Below, one piece after another: positions 45,739 to 56,674 of a stretch of DNA of 64,000 bases. The notes under the pieces are model-generated. The model was not told the origin of the DNA, searched no databases, and saw only the letters and a program-made list of their open reading frames with translations. Source of the stretch: Aerococcus agrisoli (lineage in GTDB: Bacteria; Bacillota; Bacilli; Lactobacillales; Aerococcaceae); contig NZ_RKMG01000003.1 of NCBI RefSeq assembly GCF_003797145.1, positions 51,098 to 115,097 on the forward strand. The letters are read 5' to 3'. The position numbers were made by a program, and so were the translations under genes. Position 1 is the first letter of the stretch; every line of letters starts with the position of its first letter.

Positions 45739-45996
45739 TTAGTTATTGTCGTCACTGTCGTCGTCTGAGCCGTCGTCAGCATCGTCATCGCCGGATGCAT
45801 CATCTGCGTCATCGTCACTAGTGTCATCGCTATCGTCATCAGTGCTTGAGGCTGATGAACTTACTTCGGAGCTTGTTGATTCTTCAGAAACCTGTTCTGA
45901 TACTGGGGCACTTGATTGTTCTTCTTCAGTAGTGCTGGTGTTGCCACAGGCTGCTAAAGCAAAAATAGAAGCTATTAATAAAAGTGTCTTTTTCAT
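45739..45996 (-). CDS. Small lipoprotein with Ser/Asp-rich tail
   Basis: An 85-residue predicted lipoprotein. MKKTLLLIASIFALAACG is a signal peptide with a lipobox and C17-C18 region Cys for lipidation. The mature part is almost only Glu, Ser, Asp and Ala, with repeated DDDSDD and DDASGDDDADD blocks. It should be an extended, strongly anionic surface tail that might bind cations. AAAGGAGGA precedes ATG 45996; an upstream in-frame ATG at 46017 would add seven polar residues and overlap that site. Function unknown. Confidence 0.75.
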   Translation of the reverse strand: MKKTLLLIASIFALAACGNTSTTEEEQSSAPVSEQVSEESTSSEVSSSASSTDDDSDDTSDDDADDASGDDDADDGSDDDSDDNN

Positions 45997-46162
45997 AGAA
46001 TCCTCCTTTGTATACACTTTATGTTATATGAAGGTCTCGAAAAATTCAAACTATATGGTAATGAAAGGGCTTAATATTTTTTTGAATCAATCATAAAATG
46101 TATAAAAAATAGTGCGAATGCTATACTAGAAACAATTATTGATGATGCGAGGAGTTAAACAA

Positions 46163-46594
46163 ATGCAACTAATCGCCAAATATTTTGATCAATTAACCAC
46201 CAGTGAATTATAAGAAATCCTACGCGTACGGTCTGAGATTTTTGTCGTGGAGCAAAACTGTGTCTATCAAGACATCGACGGCAAAGACCAGGAAAGTATC
46301 CATATCTTTATTGAGGAAAAAGGGCAAATATTAGCTTATCTAAGAGCCTTCAAAAAAACAGATGGAATGGTCCAAATGGGACGTGTCTTAACTCGTCAAC
46401 ACGGGCAAGGATTAGGTGGACGATTACTACAAGATGGCATACATATCATTAAAGAACAAATGCATCCCAGCAAAATCTATATTGAAGCCCAAACCTCTGC
46501 CATTGGTTTTTACGAGCGTGAGGGTTTCCTTGTTTCATCAGAAGAATTTATGGAGGATGGTATTCCTCATGTTGAAATGATGTTGCATTTTTAA
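46163..46594 (+). pseudogene. ElaA-like GNAT acetyltransferase with in-frame stop
   Basis: ATG 46163 (GAGGAG upstream) opens MQLIAKYFDQLTTSEL, then TAA at 46211-46213, then EILRVRSEIFVVEQNCVYQDIDGKDQ in the same frame. ElaA proteins have L-Y-E-I-L-K-L-R at this point, so the TAA replaces a Tyr codon. The rest (GQGLGGRLLQDG acetyl-CoA loop and YIEAQTSAIGFYEREGF) is intact to the end. A GTG at 46247 could restart a 115-residue protein but without the N-terminal strand. Confidence 0.8.
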
Positions 46595-46623
46595 CAAATA
46601 TTAAGAAAATTTTCATTTAGTCC

Positions 46624-46652
46624 TTGTCAAAAATATAAAAATAGTTTATCCT
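46624..46652 (+). promoter_or_regulatory. Promoter of the licT-bgl leader
   Basis: TTGTCA (46624-46629), 17 bp, TATCCT (46647-46652). It lies 28 bp before the RAT sequence. The -10 is weak. Confidence 0.5.
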
Positions 46653-46680
46653 TATATTTGAAAAGGCTTACATGTTCATT

Positions 46681-46710
46681 GGATTGTTACTGTTAAATCA
46701 GGCAAAACCT
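46681..46710 (+). promoter_or_regulatory. LicT-type ribonucleic antiterminator (RAT)
   Basis: Starts GGATTGTTACTG and ends CAGGCAAAACCT, the pattern of RATs bound by LicT and BglG. Its 3' part overlaps the 5' arm of the terminator that follows, so binding of the protein blocks termination. The switch precedes licT itself, which implies autoregulation. Confidence 0.92.
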
Positions 46711-46763
46711 AGACTATATACTTCAGGACTTAGTGTCACTGTCGGTATGGTCTGGGTTTTTTT
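46703..46763 (+). terminator. RAT-linked terminator upstream of licT
   Basis: AAAACCTAGACTATA pairs with the GGTATGGTCTGGGTTTT region, followed by TTTT. Mutually exclusive with the RAT hairpin. Confidence 0.88.
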
Positions 46764-46830
46764 GTTTATAAAGAGAGGGTGCATATCAATAGAATAAGCA
46801 TAGATCCTAAATATTTTAAGGAGGTCAGTG

Positions 46831-47663
46831 TTGAAAATTCTTAAAGTTTTAAATAATAGTGCCGTACAAGCATTAGATGATAATAGTGATGAAGTGATCA
46901 TTATTGGTAAGGGCGTAGGTTTCCAAAAACAGGTAGGAGATAAGGTAGATTTAGCAAAGGCAGAAAAGACATTTATTCTTCCTGAACAGAATTACCCCAT
47001 CTCAAATCTATTTGAGAAATTATCTTCTGCTGAAATACAAGTCGTCAATAAAATTATTGCCTATGCGGAAGATGAACTAGGCGAAACCTACTCAGCAAAT
47101 TTATTTGTGACATTAGCGGATCATATTCAATTTGCAATTGAAAGATATGAACGCAATGAAATTATCGGTAATTCGCTAGCATGGAATTTGAAAAGACTCT
47201 ACAAACGAGAGTATCGCGTCGGTCAAAGAGCTGTGCAAATGATTGAAGATGATTTAGATATGCAAATGGATGATTCAGAAGCGGCTTCAATCGCATTGCA
47301 TTTGATTAATGCAAGTAAACAAGCTAGCGATATTGGGGAAACCTTCCGCATCACGCAGATTATTGAAGATATTTTACATATCGTAGAGTTACATTTCGGC
47401 CAAAAATTTGATGAAGATTCTATCTTTTTCTCACGTTTCGTTACGCATTTACAATTTTTCGGTGAGAGGGTGGTCAGCAATGCTGCATATAAGGGCAAGA
47501 ATGATGATTTCTTATTTGAGCAAGTGCAACGTTCTTACCCTGAGGCATTTAAGGCAAGTGCAAAAGTAAGTGATTTTATCCAAGATAATATCATTATGCG
47601 ATTGGTAAAGAAGAGCAAGTTTATCTAACCATTCATATTGAACGTTTAACGCAAGGTGAATAA
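46831..47663 (+). pseudogene. licT: LicT-type antiterminator, frameshifted near the 3' end
   Basis: TTG 46831, 6 bases after AAGGAGG, opens MKILKVLNNSAVQALDD, the RNA-binding CAT domain (1-58). PRD1 (about 68-170) and PRD2 (from 172) follow. The frame runs out at a TAA at 47626. In the next frame the expected PRD2 end YAIGKEEQVYLTIHIERL, then TQGE, continues to TAA 47661. A 1-nt indel near 47590-47600 explains this. The protein made would lack the last helix of PRD2, so regulation by the PTS is doubtful. A sequencing error is the alternative. Confidence 0.82.
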
Positions 47664-47701
47664 TGATTCATTAATAGGGTTTTAAATGAAGGAGGAGCAT
47701 T

Positions 47702-49657
<1,956 letters not shown>

Positions 49658-49672
49658 AAATTTCATGAACAA

Positions 49673-49706
49673 AGCGAGTAGCCTTAAACAGGTTGCTCGT
49701 TTTTTT
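49673..49706 (+). terminator. Terminator after the broken bglP
   Basis: GCGAGTAGCC pairs with GGTTGCTCGT around TTAAACA, followed by T6. The terminator of the paralogue at 53699 is similar. Confidence 0.88.
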
Positions 49707-49716
49707 CTGTGACTAT

Positions 49717-49757
49717 AAAAAAAGAACAAGCTCCTGAATAGGAAACTTGTTCTTTTT
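49717..49757 (-). terminator. Terminator of the SDR gene (works on both strands)
   Basis: AAAAAGAACAAG pairs with CTTGTTCTTTTT, with inner CCT/AGG. The A- and T-runs permit use from either side; it lies 29 bp beyond the SDR stop. Confidence 0.85.
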
Positions 49758-49785
49758 AACACTAACACGATTTCTCAAATGATGA

Positions 49786-50544
49786 TTAAACGATTGTTGC
49801 ACCACCGTCAACGACATATTCAGAGCCGGACACATAACTTGCGTCATCTGATGCCAAGAATAATACAACTTGAGCAATTTCAGCTGGTTCAGAAATACGA
49901 CGTAAAGGAATCATTTGCGTAATATCTTTAAATCCTTCGTCATTTTCAAATGAAGCAGCAGTCATTTTTGTATTGATTGCACCAGGGTGAACAGAGTTGG
50001 CACGAATACCAAATTGGCCATAAGCTGCAGCGACGCTCTTAGTCATAGAACGGATACCACCTTTAGTAGAAGTATAAGCAAATGGTCCACCAGTACCGAT
50101 AATTGCAGCAATTGAAGAAATATTTACGATAGAACCTGTGTTATGTTCACGCATGATTGGTAAAACTTGTTTCATACCAAGGTAGACACTCTTCAAGTTT
50201 ACATTCATCACACGTTCCCATTCATCTTCTTCAACTGTTTCTGCAGTACTTAACGCACTCTTGTCTGCAATACCTGCATTGTTGACTAGAATATCAACAG
50301 TACCGAATTTAGCAACGGCTTGATCAACTACATTTTTCCAGTCATCCGCTGAAGCAACATTATGTTTCACGGCGATTGCTTCGCCTCCAGCTTCATTTAT
50401 TTCTTTGACAACTGCTTCCAAATGGTCAGTTACAAGGTCTGTTGCAACAACTTTTGCGCCTTCTTTAGCAAAAAGTTTAATTGTTTCTGACCCTAAACCG
50501 CCACCAGCACCAGTAATAATTGCAACTTTATTTTCTAATCTCAT
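49786..50544 (-). CDS. Short-chain dehydrogenase/reductase (SDR)
   Basis: A 252-residue classical SDR. The cofactor motif TGAGGGLG is at 11-18, NNAG near 89-92, the catalytic Ser in VNISSIAAI and Tyr-Lys in YTSTK. DLVT after strand 2 (VVATDLV) points to NAD(H). The C-terminus SEYVVDGG is typical. It resembles glucose/3-oxoacyl-type reductases, but the substrate cannot be fixed. It is divergent from the LysR gene, which probably controls it. AAAGGAGA precedes ATG 50544. Confidence 0.85.
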   Translation of the reverse strand: MRLENKVAIITGAGGGLGSETIKLFAKEGAKVVATDLVTDHLEAVVKEINEAGGEAIAVKHNVASADDWKNVVDQAVAKFGTVDILVNNAGIADKSALSTAETVEEDEWERVMNVNLKSVYLGMKQVLPIMREHNTGSIVNISSIAAIIGTGGPFAYTSTKGGIRSMTKSVAAAYGQFGIRANSVHPGAINTKMTAASFENDEGFKDITQMIPLRRISEPAEIAQVVLFLASDDASYVSGSEYVVDGGATIV

Positions 50545-50659
50545 TTTAAAATCTCCTTTAGTAAATTCCTTTAATGTTAAGACAACTTACTAACTAAACT
50601 AACTAACAAATATATTATATAATGATATTGAATATAAAGATATTTGGTTTTTTTTGACC

Positions 50660-50682
50660 ATACTTAAATAAAATTAAAGTAT
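50660..50682. promoter_or_regulatory. Candidate LysR binding site
   Basis: ATACTT and AAGTAT are separated by 11 nt, the T-N11-A form of LysR operators, in the 151-bp divergent region between the SDR and lysR genes. Confidence 0.45.
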
Positions 50683-50695
50683 AGGAGTTGTCTCA

Positions 50696-51604
50696 TTGAA
50701 TATAGAACAATTAGCAAATATTGTAGAAGTAGCAAAAACAAAATCATTTACCAAGGCAGCTAATCATCGGAATGTTACGCTACCTACATTAAGTTTATCG
50801 GTATCTAATTTGGAAAAAGAATTTGAAATCAAAATTTTTCACCGGTCTCACTCAGAGACAGTACCAACAAAAGAGGGTTTGGTTATAATTGAAATTGCCA
50901 AAGAAATTATAGAAAAAATTGAAAATCTCAACGAGAGTGTCCAAATACTAAAAGATGATTTGAATGGCACTATTCGCTTGGCATCATTACCAGGTTTTAT
51001 GTCACTCATCATGGATAGTGTAGCCAATTTAAATGGCGATTATCCGAGTATTCAACTAAATTTATTTGAAGGTAATTCCAACCAAATATATGACCAAATA
51101 CGTAATCAAGAATCTGACTTTGCCATCATCGCTTTTAACGATCAGGAAATTCGTGCTAACAAGGAGCTCATTTTTGAAAAAATTGTGGCAGGAAAAATGG
51201 TTATCGTTGTGAACAAACAGTCACCGTTAGCAAATAGAGAAGCTGTTACATTGGCAGATATCCAAAATGAACCAATAGCTATGCATGATGATGTGAAACT
51301 AAAAGAAATTTTTTCAGAGTATGAACAAATGAACATCACTTTATTAACGAATAATGTTGATTCCATCCGCAAAACCTTAGTGAATAATACGGCTATTACC
51401 ATTGGTCTCGATTACAGCTTTAAAACGGATCCTTTTTTCTATGAAAGCAAGGATTTGGTGTTGGTAGACTTAATTAAGCCTCATCAAGTGCAAAATTACA
51501 TCGGTATTGCACGTTTAAAAAATGCGCGTTTTAGTGAAATGGATCGCATTGCTGTTAATTATATGAAAGAAGCATTTCAAAAATGCTTGGCAGCGAATTC
51601 GTAA
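50696..51604 (+). CDS. LysR-family transcriptional regulator
   Basis: A 302-residue regulator with an N-terminal winged helix (residues 1-62, SFTKAANHRNVTLPTLSLSVSNLE) and a periplasmic-binding-like effector domain (about 88-295). TTG 50696 follows TAGGAG. LysR proteins usually control the divergent gene, here the SDR. The effector is unknown. Confidence 0.88.
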   Translation: MNIEQLANIVEVAKTKSFTKAANHRNVTLPTLSLSVSNLEKEFEIKIFHRSHSETVPTKEGLVIIEIAKEIIEKIENLNESVQILKDDLNGTIRLASLPGFMSLIMDSVANLNGDYPSIQLNLFEGNSNQIYDQIRNQESDFAIIAFNDQEIRANKELIFEKIVAGKMVIVVNKQSPLANREAVTLADIQNEPIAMHDDVKLKEIFSEYEQMNITLLTNNVDSIRKTLVNNTAITIGLDYSFKTDPFFYESKDLVLVDLIKPHQVQNYIGIARLKNARFSEMDRIAVNYMKEAFQKCLAANS

Positions 51605-51713
51605 TTTTTCATGAAAATAAAACACAATCTGTTTCAGGAAACCTCCTTTTTTGGTATAGTTGAAATTGCGGTAATTTTTACCAAAAGGAACAACAATTAT
51701 AAGGAGGAGTATT

Positions 51714-53687
51714 GTGGCAAAAATAATATACTCAGATTTAAGTAAAGACATCATCGAAAATATCGGTGGTGAAGAAAACGTTCAAGACTTGCGTCATTGT
51801 ACGACGAGACTTCGTTTTCACCTTAAAGATGAGAACAAAGCCAATGATGAAGCCATCAAAAATTTGGATGGCGTCGTAACAGTCGTAAAAGCATCAGGTC
51901 AGTATCAAGTGGTTATCGGTGAACAAGTAGGGGAAGTGTACCAAGAAATCATCAAGCAAACCGATATTGATGAAGATGGCGTTAGTGTTGCTGATCAAAC
52001 AGAGGTTGATGGCAATAATGACGGTAAAAAACAAAACTTGGTGGATCGTTTCATCGATTTCATTTCAAGTATTTTCCAACCATTCTTATTTGCTTTAACC
52101 GCAACAGGGATGATTAAAGGTGTCGTAGCCTTATTTGGTGCCTTTGGTTTAACGACTGACAACTCAGGTCTAGTCTTCGTCTTAAACGCAGCAGGGGATG
52201 CCTTTTTCCAATTCTTACCAGTTATGGTTGGGATTACAGCAGCACGTAAATTCAAAATCAACGAGTTTGCAGCACTTGCTATCGTAGTTGGCTTCTTGCA
52301 TCCATCAATTCGCGATATCGCAACAGGAGACGTGCAACAAGTCCTATTCCAAGGTACAGCGTTTCAATTAGATTCGTACTTTAACGTATTGGGGATTCCA
52401 GTATTGTTACCAGGTGGTGGCTATTATTCATCAATTATTCCAATCATCGCATCCGTATGGTTCGGTTCTAAAGTTGAAAAATGGGTGAAATCTTGGATGC
52501 CGAAACTTGTATCGTCATTCCTAACACCATTCTTGACCATTATGATTGCTTTTCCAATTGCCTTACTAGTCATCGGACCAGTAACCAACTTCCTATCTGA
52601 CTTAGTGGGTCTAGGATTTACAACGATTAATACTGTTTCACCAGTCCTAGCAGCAATCGTCTTAGCCGTAACATGGCAAATCTTGGTAATCTTCGGTTTA
52701 CACTGGGGTATTTTACCAATCATGTTCGTCCTTTTAGCAGAAACAGGCGTGAACTCAATTAGTCCATCAACGCAATTATCAACTTTCGGTCTTTTAGGTG
52801 TGTTACTAGCCCTAAGCATCAAAGCGAAAGAATTGAAAGTCAAACAATTGGCTATCCCATCAGCCTTATCAGCCTTCTTCGGGGTATCCGAACCAGGTGT
52901 ATACGGTTTGATGTTGCCATTACGTCGTCCATTCATCTATGCCTTAATCGGTAACGCAATCGGTGGTATCTGGATTGGATTGCATCAAGTGGTCTTCTAC
53001 CGACTAGGTGGACTAGGTGTATTCTCAGTCTTCAACGCTATTTCACCGGAAGGCGAGCTAGGTAGCGACTTCTGGAATACCATTATCGCTTACACAATCG
53101 CAGTTGTTGTAGCATTCTCAATTCAAATGTTTATGCCAATTCCAGCGCTTGAAAAAAATACGGCTGCAACTAAAGTAGATGGTTCTGACACAAAAGTTAA
53201 CGGCACACAAAACACAGCCAAAGTATCTGCAACACAAGAAATCGTGGCTAGCCCACTTGCAGGTTCAATCCTGCCATTATCTGAAACACCGGATGCCGTC
53301 TTTGCTTCAGGCGCAATGGGCCAAGGTGTCGCAATCAATCCAAGCGAAGGTATCGTCAAAGCACCAGCAAACGGAGAAGTGGTATCCATTTTCCCAACAG
53401 GTCATGCAGTCGGTATTAAAACCGATTTAGGCGCTGAAATCTTGATCCATATCGGATTAGATACCGTCAACATGAACGGTAAAGGTTTTACCAAATTAGT
53501 CCAAGCAGGCGACCAAATCGTTGCTGGCCAAGCCTTAATCGAATTTGACATCGAAGCAATCAAAGCAGCAGGTCTAAACCCAATCGTACCCGTAGTTGTC
53601 ACAAACAGTAACGAATACAGTAAGATTGACATCACAGACCAAACAGACATCAAAACAGGCGATTACTTATTCACTGCAGTGAAGTAA
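51714..53687 (+). CDS. bglP: Beta-glucoside PTS transporter EIIBCA (intact paralogue)
   Basis: A 657-residue membrane permease that imports and phosphorylates beta-glucoside-type sugars. EIIB (1-80) has the phosphorylated Cys29 in DLRHCTTRLRF. EIIC (about 105-455) has some ten membrane segments. EIIA (about 510-657) has H579 in LIHIGLDTV and an upstream His in GHAVGIKTD. GTG 51714 follows AAGGAGG. Unlike the broken copy at 47702 it has no RAT in front, so it is not under the same antiterminator. No phospho-beta-glucosidase is adjacent; a phosphoglucomutase-like gene follows. Confidence 0.93.
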   Translation: MAKIIYSDLSKDIIENIGGEENVQDLRHCTTRLRFHLKDENKANDEAIKNLDGVVTVVKASGQYQVVIGEQVGEVYQEIIKQTDIDEDGVSVADQTEVDGNNDGKKQNLVDRFIDFISSIFQPFLFALTATGMIKGVVALFGAFGLTTDNSGLVFVLNAAGDAFFQFLPVMVGITAARKFKINEFAALAIVVGFLHPSIRDIATGDVQQVLFQGTAFQLDSYFNVLGIPVLLPGGGYYSSIIPIIASVWFGSKVEKWVKSWMPKLVSSFLTPFLTIMIAFPIALLVIGPVTNFLSDLVGLGFTTINTVSPVLAAIVLAVTWQILVIFGLHWGILPIMFVLLAETGVNSISPSTQLSTFGLLGVLLALSIKAKELKVKQLAIPSALSAFFGVSEPGVYGLMLPLRRPFIYALIGNAIGGIWIGLHQVVFYRLGGLGVFSVFNAISPEGELGSDFWNTIIAYTIAVVVAFSIQMFMPIPALEKNTAATKVDGSDTKVNGTQNTAKVSATQEIVASPLAGSILPLSETPDAVFASGAMGQGVAINPSEGIVKAPANGEVVSIFPTGHAVGIKTDLGAEILIHIGLDTVNMNGKGFTKLVQAGDQIVAGQALIEFDIEAIKAAGLNPIVPVVVTNSNEYSKIDITDQTDIKTGDYLFTAVK

Positions 53688-53698
53688 TCCTATAATGC

Positions 53699-53745
53699 AA
53701 AACGAGCAACCAATTTCGAAAGAAAAAGGTTGCTCGTTTTTTTTA
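53699..53745 (+). terminator. Terminator after the intact bglP
   Basis: AAACGAGCAACC pairs with GGTTGCTCGTTT around an AT-rich loop, followed by T5. Confidence 0.9.
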
Positions 53746-53786
53746 ATATAGTTGGAAAAAATGATAAAATAGCATTATCATTATCA

Positions 53787-53800
53787 TGTAAGCGTTTAAC
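53787..53800 (+). promoter_or_regulatory. cre-like site upstream of the HAD gene
   Basis: TGTAAGCGTTTAAC has a perfect AAGCGTTT core and 12 of 14 consensus positions, 36 bp before the start of the HAD gene. Confidence 0.45.
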
Positions 53801-53835
53801 GTAGTTATGATTTTTTATTAGAAGGGGTGTTTTTT

Positions 53836-54507
53836 TTGAAACGACAAAAGATTGAAGGTGTTTTATTTGATCTAGACGGAACTCTTGTAAATTCTGAGTA
53901 TGGGTATTATTTAAGTTGGTTAGAAGCTTTTAAAAAGGAAAACATTAAAATTGATTCGAAGGAAGTCCAAAGTTGGTCCGGATTGAGCGCAGATGAGACG
54001 GCAAAATATATTGCTAAAAAAACTGGAAACTCGGAAATTGTTCCACTATTAAGAAGACATAGAGCCGAGTATTTTGATGAGATGTTGAATCAAGGTAAAA
54101 TTAAAACTAAGGAAGGTGCTTTTAAATTACTTAGCTTTCTACAAAAAAATAAAAAGAAAGCAGTATTGGCGACGTCAACATACTCTGACAGGGCTCAACC
54201 TATCCTAGATTATTTGTCATTAAATCCTTATTTGAATGATAAAGTTTTCGGGAATGAGGTTAAGTATTTAAAGCCTCATCCGGATATATATCTAAAAGCA
54301 AGTGAAAAAATAAATTCTGATCCTAAATCTCTAATAGCCATAGAAGACAGTGTGTCAGGAATAAAAGCGGCAAATGCAGCTGGTATCCCAGTGATTTATA
54401 TTCCTGATAGTAGCTTTCCTAATAGGCCAAAGATAAACAATCTGAATATTTTATATGAAATGTCTTCATTAAATGAGGTACATGATTGGCTTGAAAATAA
54501 GATATAG
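53836..54507 (+). CDS. HAD hydrolase, beta-phosphoglucomutase-like
   Basis: A 223-residue haloacid dehalogenase subfamily IA protein. The nucleophile motif FDLDGTLVNSE lies near the N-terminus, followed by a helical cap, then ATSTYS, KPHPDIYLKA and the Asp pair in AIEDSVSGIKAA. The fold fits beta-phosphoglucomutase or a sugar phosphatase; position after a PTS gene favours sugar-phosphate turnover. TTG 53836 is chosen for its distance from AGAAGGGG; GTG 53827 would be too close. Confidence 0.78.
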   Translation: MKRQKIEGVLFDLDGTLVNSEYGYYLSWLEAFKKENIKIDSKEVQSWSGLSADETAKYIAKKTGNSEIVPLLRRHRAEYFDEMLNQGKIKTKEGAFKLLSFLQKNKKKAVLATSTYSDRAQPILDYLSLNPYLNDKVFGNEVKYLKPHPDIYLKASEKINSDPKSLIAIEDSVSGIKAANAAGIPVIYIPDSSFPNRPKINNLNILYEMSSLNEVHDWLENKI

Positions 54508-54536
54508 TCCCTTGTAAGAAAACTAGTAAAGTAAAA

Positions 54537-54572
54537 CAGACCCCTCAAATAATGATGAGGGGTCTGTTTTTG
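54537..54572. terminator. Bidirectional terminator
   Basis: ACAGACCCCTCA pairs perfectly with TGAGGGGTCTGT around AATAATGA, T-rich on both strands. It separates the HAD gene from the convergent RpiR gene. Confidence 0.92.
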
Positions 54573-54580
54573 GTGTTTTA

Positions 54581-55444
54581 CTATTGACGTGTAATTTTTA
54601 ATGCCGACCGTATTTCTTCCAGTGATTTAATACTTTCATCTTCATTTTTAAACATAATGATAGTGTATAAAATGTCTAATACGGTTAAATAAAGAATTCT
54701 GGATGTTAAACTCTCAGTTCTAAATTTAGATTCATCAGAATAAATAATAAAGGATTGATTAGACAAATCTACTAATTCACTGGAGGGGTTACCAGTAAGT
54801 GAAATAATAGGGCACTTGTTTTCTTTGAGTACTTTAGCAATGTTAATGGTTTCATGAGTATCTCCGGTGTGTGAGAAAAGAATGACGCAATCATCTGGGC
54901 CTAATTTAGTAGCATAACTAAGCTGAATGTGGTAATCACTAATATAATTACATCTAAATTTTGATCGAATAAATTTATGATAACCATCGAAAGCGACTAC
55001 AGAAGAACCTCCTTGGCCAAAAAAATGTAGAGATTTACATCCTTCGATTAATTGAACACTTTTTTCAATAGTTTCAGAATTTAACGATTTTAGTAGTTCT
55101 TCTAAAGAATTTTGATTTAAGCTAATTATTTTTTGGGCTACCTCTGTTACAGTATCATTCTTGTTTATATCACCAAAAGAAGTTAGTCCTGAGGAGTTCT
55201 CTTCAGAATCAATTTTTGAGGCAAGTGTAATTTTAAAATTTTGAAAACCTGAAAATCCTAATTTTAGAACAAAATTAAAAATAGTTGTTTGTGAGACCCC
55301 AGATTCAATAGAGAGCTCAGAAATCGTTTTATTAATTATCTCTGTTTGATCAAGAGTTAATAAATATTCAGCAAGTACATTTTCAGAATTGGAAAATAGA
55401 GACTTTTTACTTTGTATAGTTTGTTTCAAAAAATTACTCTGCAT
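54581..55444 (-). CDS. RpiR/MurR-family regulator with SIS domain
   Basis: A 287-residue repressor or activator. The N-terminal HTH (about 1-75) includes ISELSIESGVSQTTIFNFVLKLGFSGFQNFK. The SIS domain (about 115-245) has FFGQGGSSVVAFDGYHKFIRS and ILFSHTGDTHETINIAK, which bind phosphosugars. ATG 55444 has GGAGGT 10 bases upstream. It diverges from the large PTS operon and is the natural candidate for its substrate-responsive regulator. Confidence 0.88.
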   Translation of the reverse strand: MQSNFLKQTIQSKKSLFSNSENVLAEYLLTLDQTEIINKTISELSIESGVSQTTIFNFVLKLGFSGFQNFKITLASKIDSEENSSGLTSFGDINKNDTVTEVAQKIISLNQNSLEELLKSLNSETIEKSVQLIEGCKSLHFFGQGGSSVVAFDGYHKFIRSKFRCNYISDYHIQLSYATKLGPDDCVILFSHTGDTHETINIAKVLKENKCPIISLTGNPSSELVDLSNQSFIIYSDESKFRTESLTSRILYLTVLDILYTIIMFKNEDESIKSLEEIRSALKITRQ

Positions 55445-55523
55445 GATAACTACCTCCATTACATTTAATATAAAAATAATTATACACATTACTAAAGAAT
55501 AAAAAAAGAAAAATATTTTTTAT

Positions 55524-55560
55524 TGAAAGCGTTTACTAAAAAATAATTTAGTGTTAAGAT
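55524..55560 (+). promoter_or_regulatory. Promoter of the PTS/uxuA operon with overlapping cre site
   Basis: -35 TTTACT (55532-55537), 17 bp, -10 TAAGAT (55555-55560). TGAAAGCGTTTACT (55524-55537) matches the cre consensus at 13 of 14 positions and covers the -35, which predicts CcpA repression. Confidence 0.65.
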
Positions 55561-55587
55561 ATAGAAAAAGACAAGGGAGGGTCAACG

Positions 55588-55647
55588 TTGAAAAGCATAA
55601 GTTTAAAAAGGTCTGGTATAAAGGGTGAATATTATGGCAGAACATAA
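55588..55647 (+). CDS. Possible 19-codon leader ORF
   Basis: TTG 55588, after AAGGGAGGG, opens 19 codons (MKSISLKRSGIKGEYYGRT) that end at 55647, overlapping the next gene start by 14 bp in another frame. It may only couple translation. The strong ribosome binding site is its main support. Confidence 0.3.
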   Translation: MKSISLKRSGIKGEYYGRT

Positions 55648-56635
55648 AATTGCAATTGTAAATTCTAGTAGTTTTGGACGGATTTTTGAAGAACATATAA
55701 GTGAACTTCAAAAAATTGGTCAGGTTGAGCGATTTGAATTTGATCAAAAAATTCCAGGTAGGGAGTTAGCTGAAGCTTTAAATGGTTACAATATGATTAT
55801 TGCAAGTGTTACCCCTTTTTTTGATGAAGAGTTTTTCAAATATAAGGATGAACTAAAATTAATATCACGCCATGGGATTGGTTATAACAATGTTGATTTG
55901 GAAGCTGCAAAAGCACATAACACATTGGTAACAATTATTCCAGCGCTTGTAGAACGAGAAGCAGTTGCGGAACAAAATATTACAAATTTACTGAATATAA
56001 TGAGAAGGGTAAATGAATCTTCTGCCGCTGTTCGAAATGACAAATGGAAAAATAGAGCTCAATATATTGGTAATAGTTTGTTTAATAAAACCATTGGGTT
56101 AATAGGCATAGGTAATACTGGTTCTTGTATGGCTGAAATTTTGAGACTTGGATTTAGATGTAAGGTTATTGCATATGATCCATATAAGTCTAATTTAGAC
56201 ATTGAAAGATTCGGGGCTGAAAAGGTTTCGCTCGATTACCTGTTAATGAATGCAGATGTAATTTGTTTGGCTGCTAATCTAACAGATGAATCTTTTAATA
56301 TAATAAATGAAAGCGCTATCTCAAAGATGAAAGACCGAGTATATATTTCAAATTCTGCAAGAGGAGCTCTTGTGAATGAAATGGCACTTGTTAAAGGCTT
56401 AAAATCTGGGAAAATTGCAGGTTATGCAACTGATGTTTTAGAGGTTGAACCTGGGGGTAAAAACCACCCTTATTTGCAATTCAATAATGTTATTATTACG
56501 CCTCATACAGGTGCTTATACACAAGAATGTTTAAAGGCAATGGGAGACAAATGTGTAGATGATGTAAAAAGAGTCTCAATAAACCAAATGCCGGTGAGAG
56601 CAATTCAATCTAAGAGTATGTATGTAACAAATTAA
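55634..56635 (+). CDS. D-isomer-specific 2-hydroxyacid dehydrogenase
   Basis: A 333-residue NAD(P)H enzyme that interconverts a 2-keto acid and a D-2-hydroxy acid. The Rossmann motif GLIGIGNTGSCMAE lies mid-protein. Catalytic residues sit in SNSARGALVN (Arg), DVLEVEP (Glu) and ITPHTGAYT (His). ATG 55634 has AAGGGTG upstream; GTG 55625 would place the start within that site. As first gene of the PTS/uxuA operon it probably acts on a sugar acid. Phosphoglycerate or hydroxypyruvate-type activity cannot be excluded. Confidence 0.85.
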   Translation: MAEHKIAIVNSSSFGRIFEEHISELQKIGQVERFEFDQKIPGRELAEALNGYNMIIASVTPFFDEEFFKYKDELKLISRHGIGYNNVDLEAAKAHNTLVTIIPALVEREAVAEQNITNLLNIMRRVNESSAAVRNDKWKNRAQYIGNSLFNKTIGLIGIGNTGSCMAEILRLGFRCKVIAYDPYKSNLDIERFGAEKVSLDYLLMNADVICLAANLTDESFNIINESAISKMKDRVYISNSARGALVNEMALVKGLKSGKIAGYATDVLEVEPGGKNHPYLQFNNVIITPHTGAYTQECLKAMGDKCVDDVKRVSINQMPVRAIQSKSMYVTN

Positions 56636-56674
56636 ATAATTGAATTAATTATAAAATATTAAGGAGGAAATTTT

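Noticed and set aside
45746..46096. 116-residue Ser-rich ORF on the + strand
   Set aside because: It is the antisense shadow of the Asp-rich lipoprotein gene, open only because of that gene's biased codons.
51605..51713. RAT before the intact bglP
   Set aside because: The region has no GGATTGTTACTG/AGGCAAAACC pair and no terminator overlapping one, so LicT-type control is not supported.
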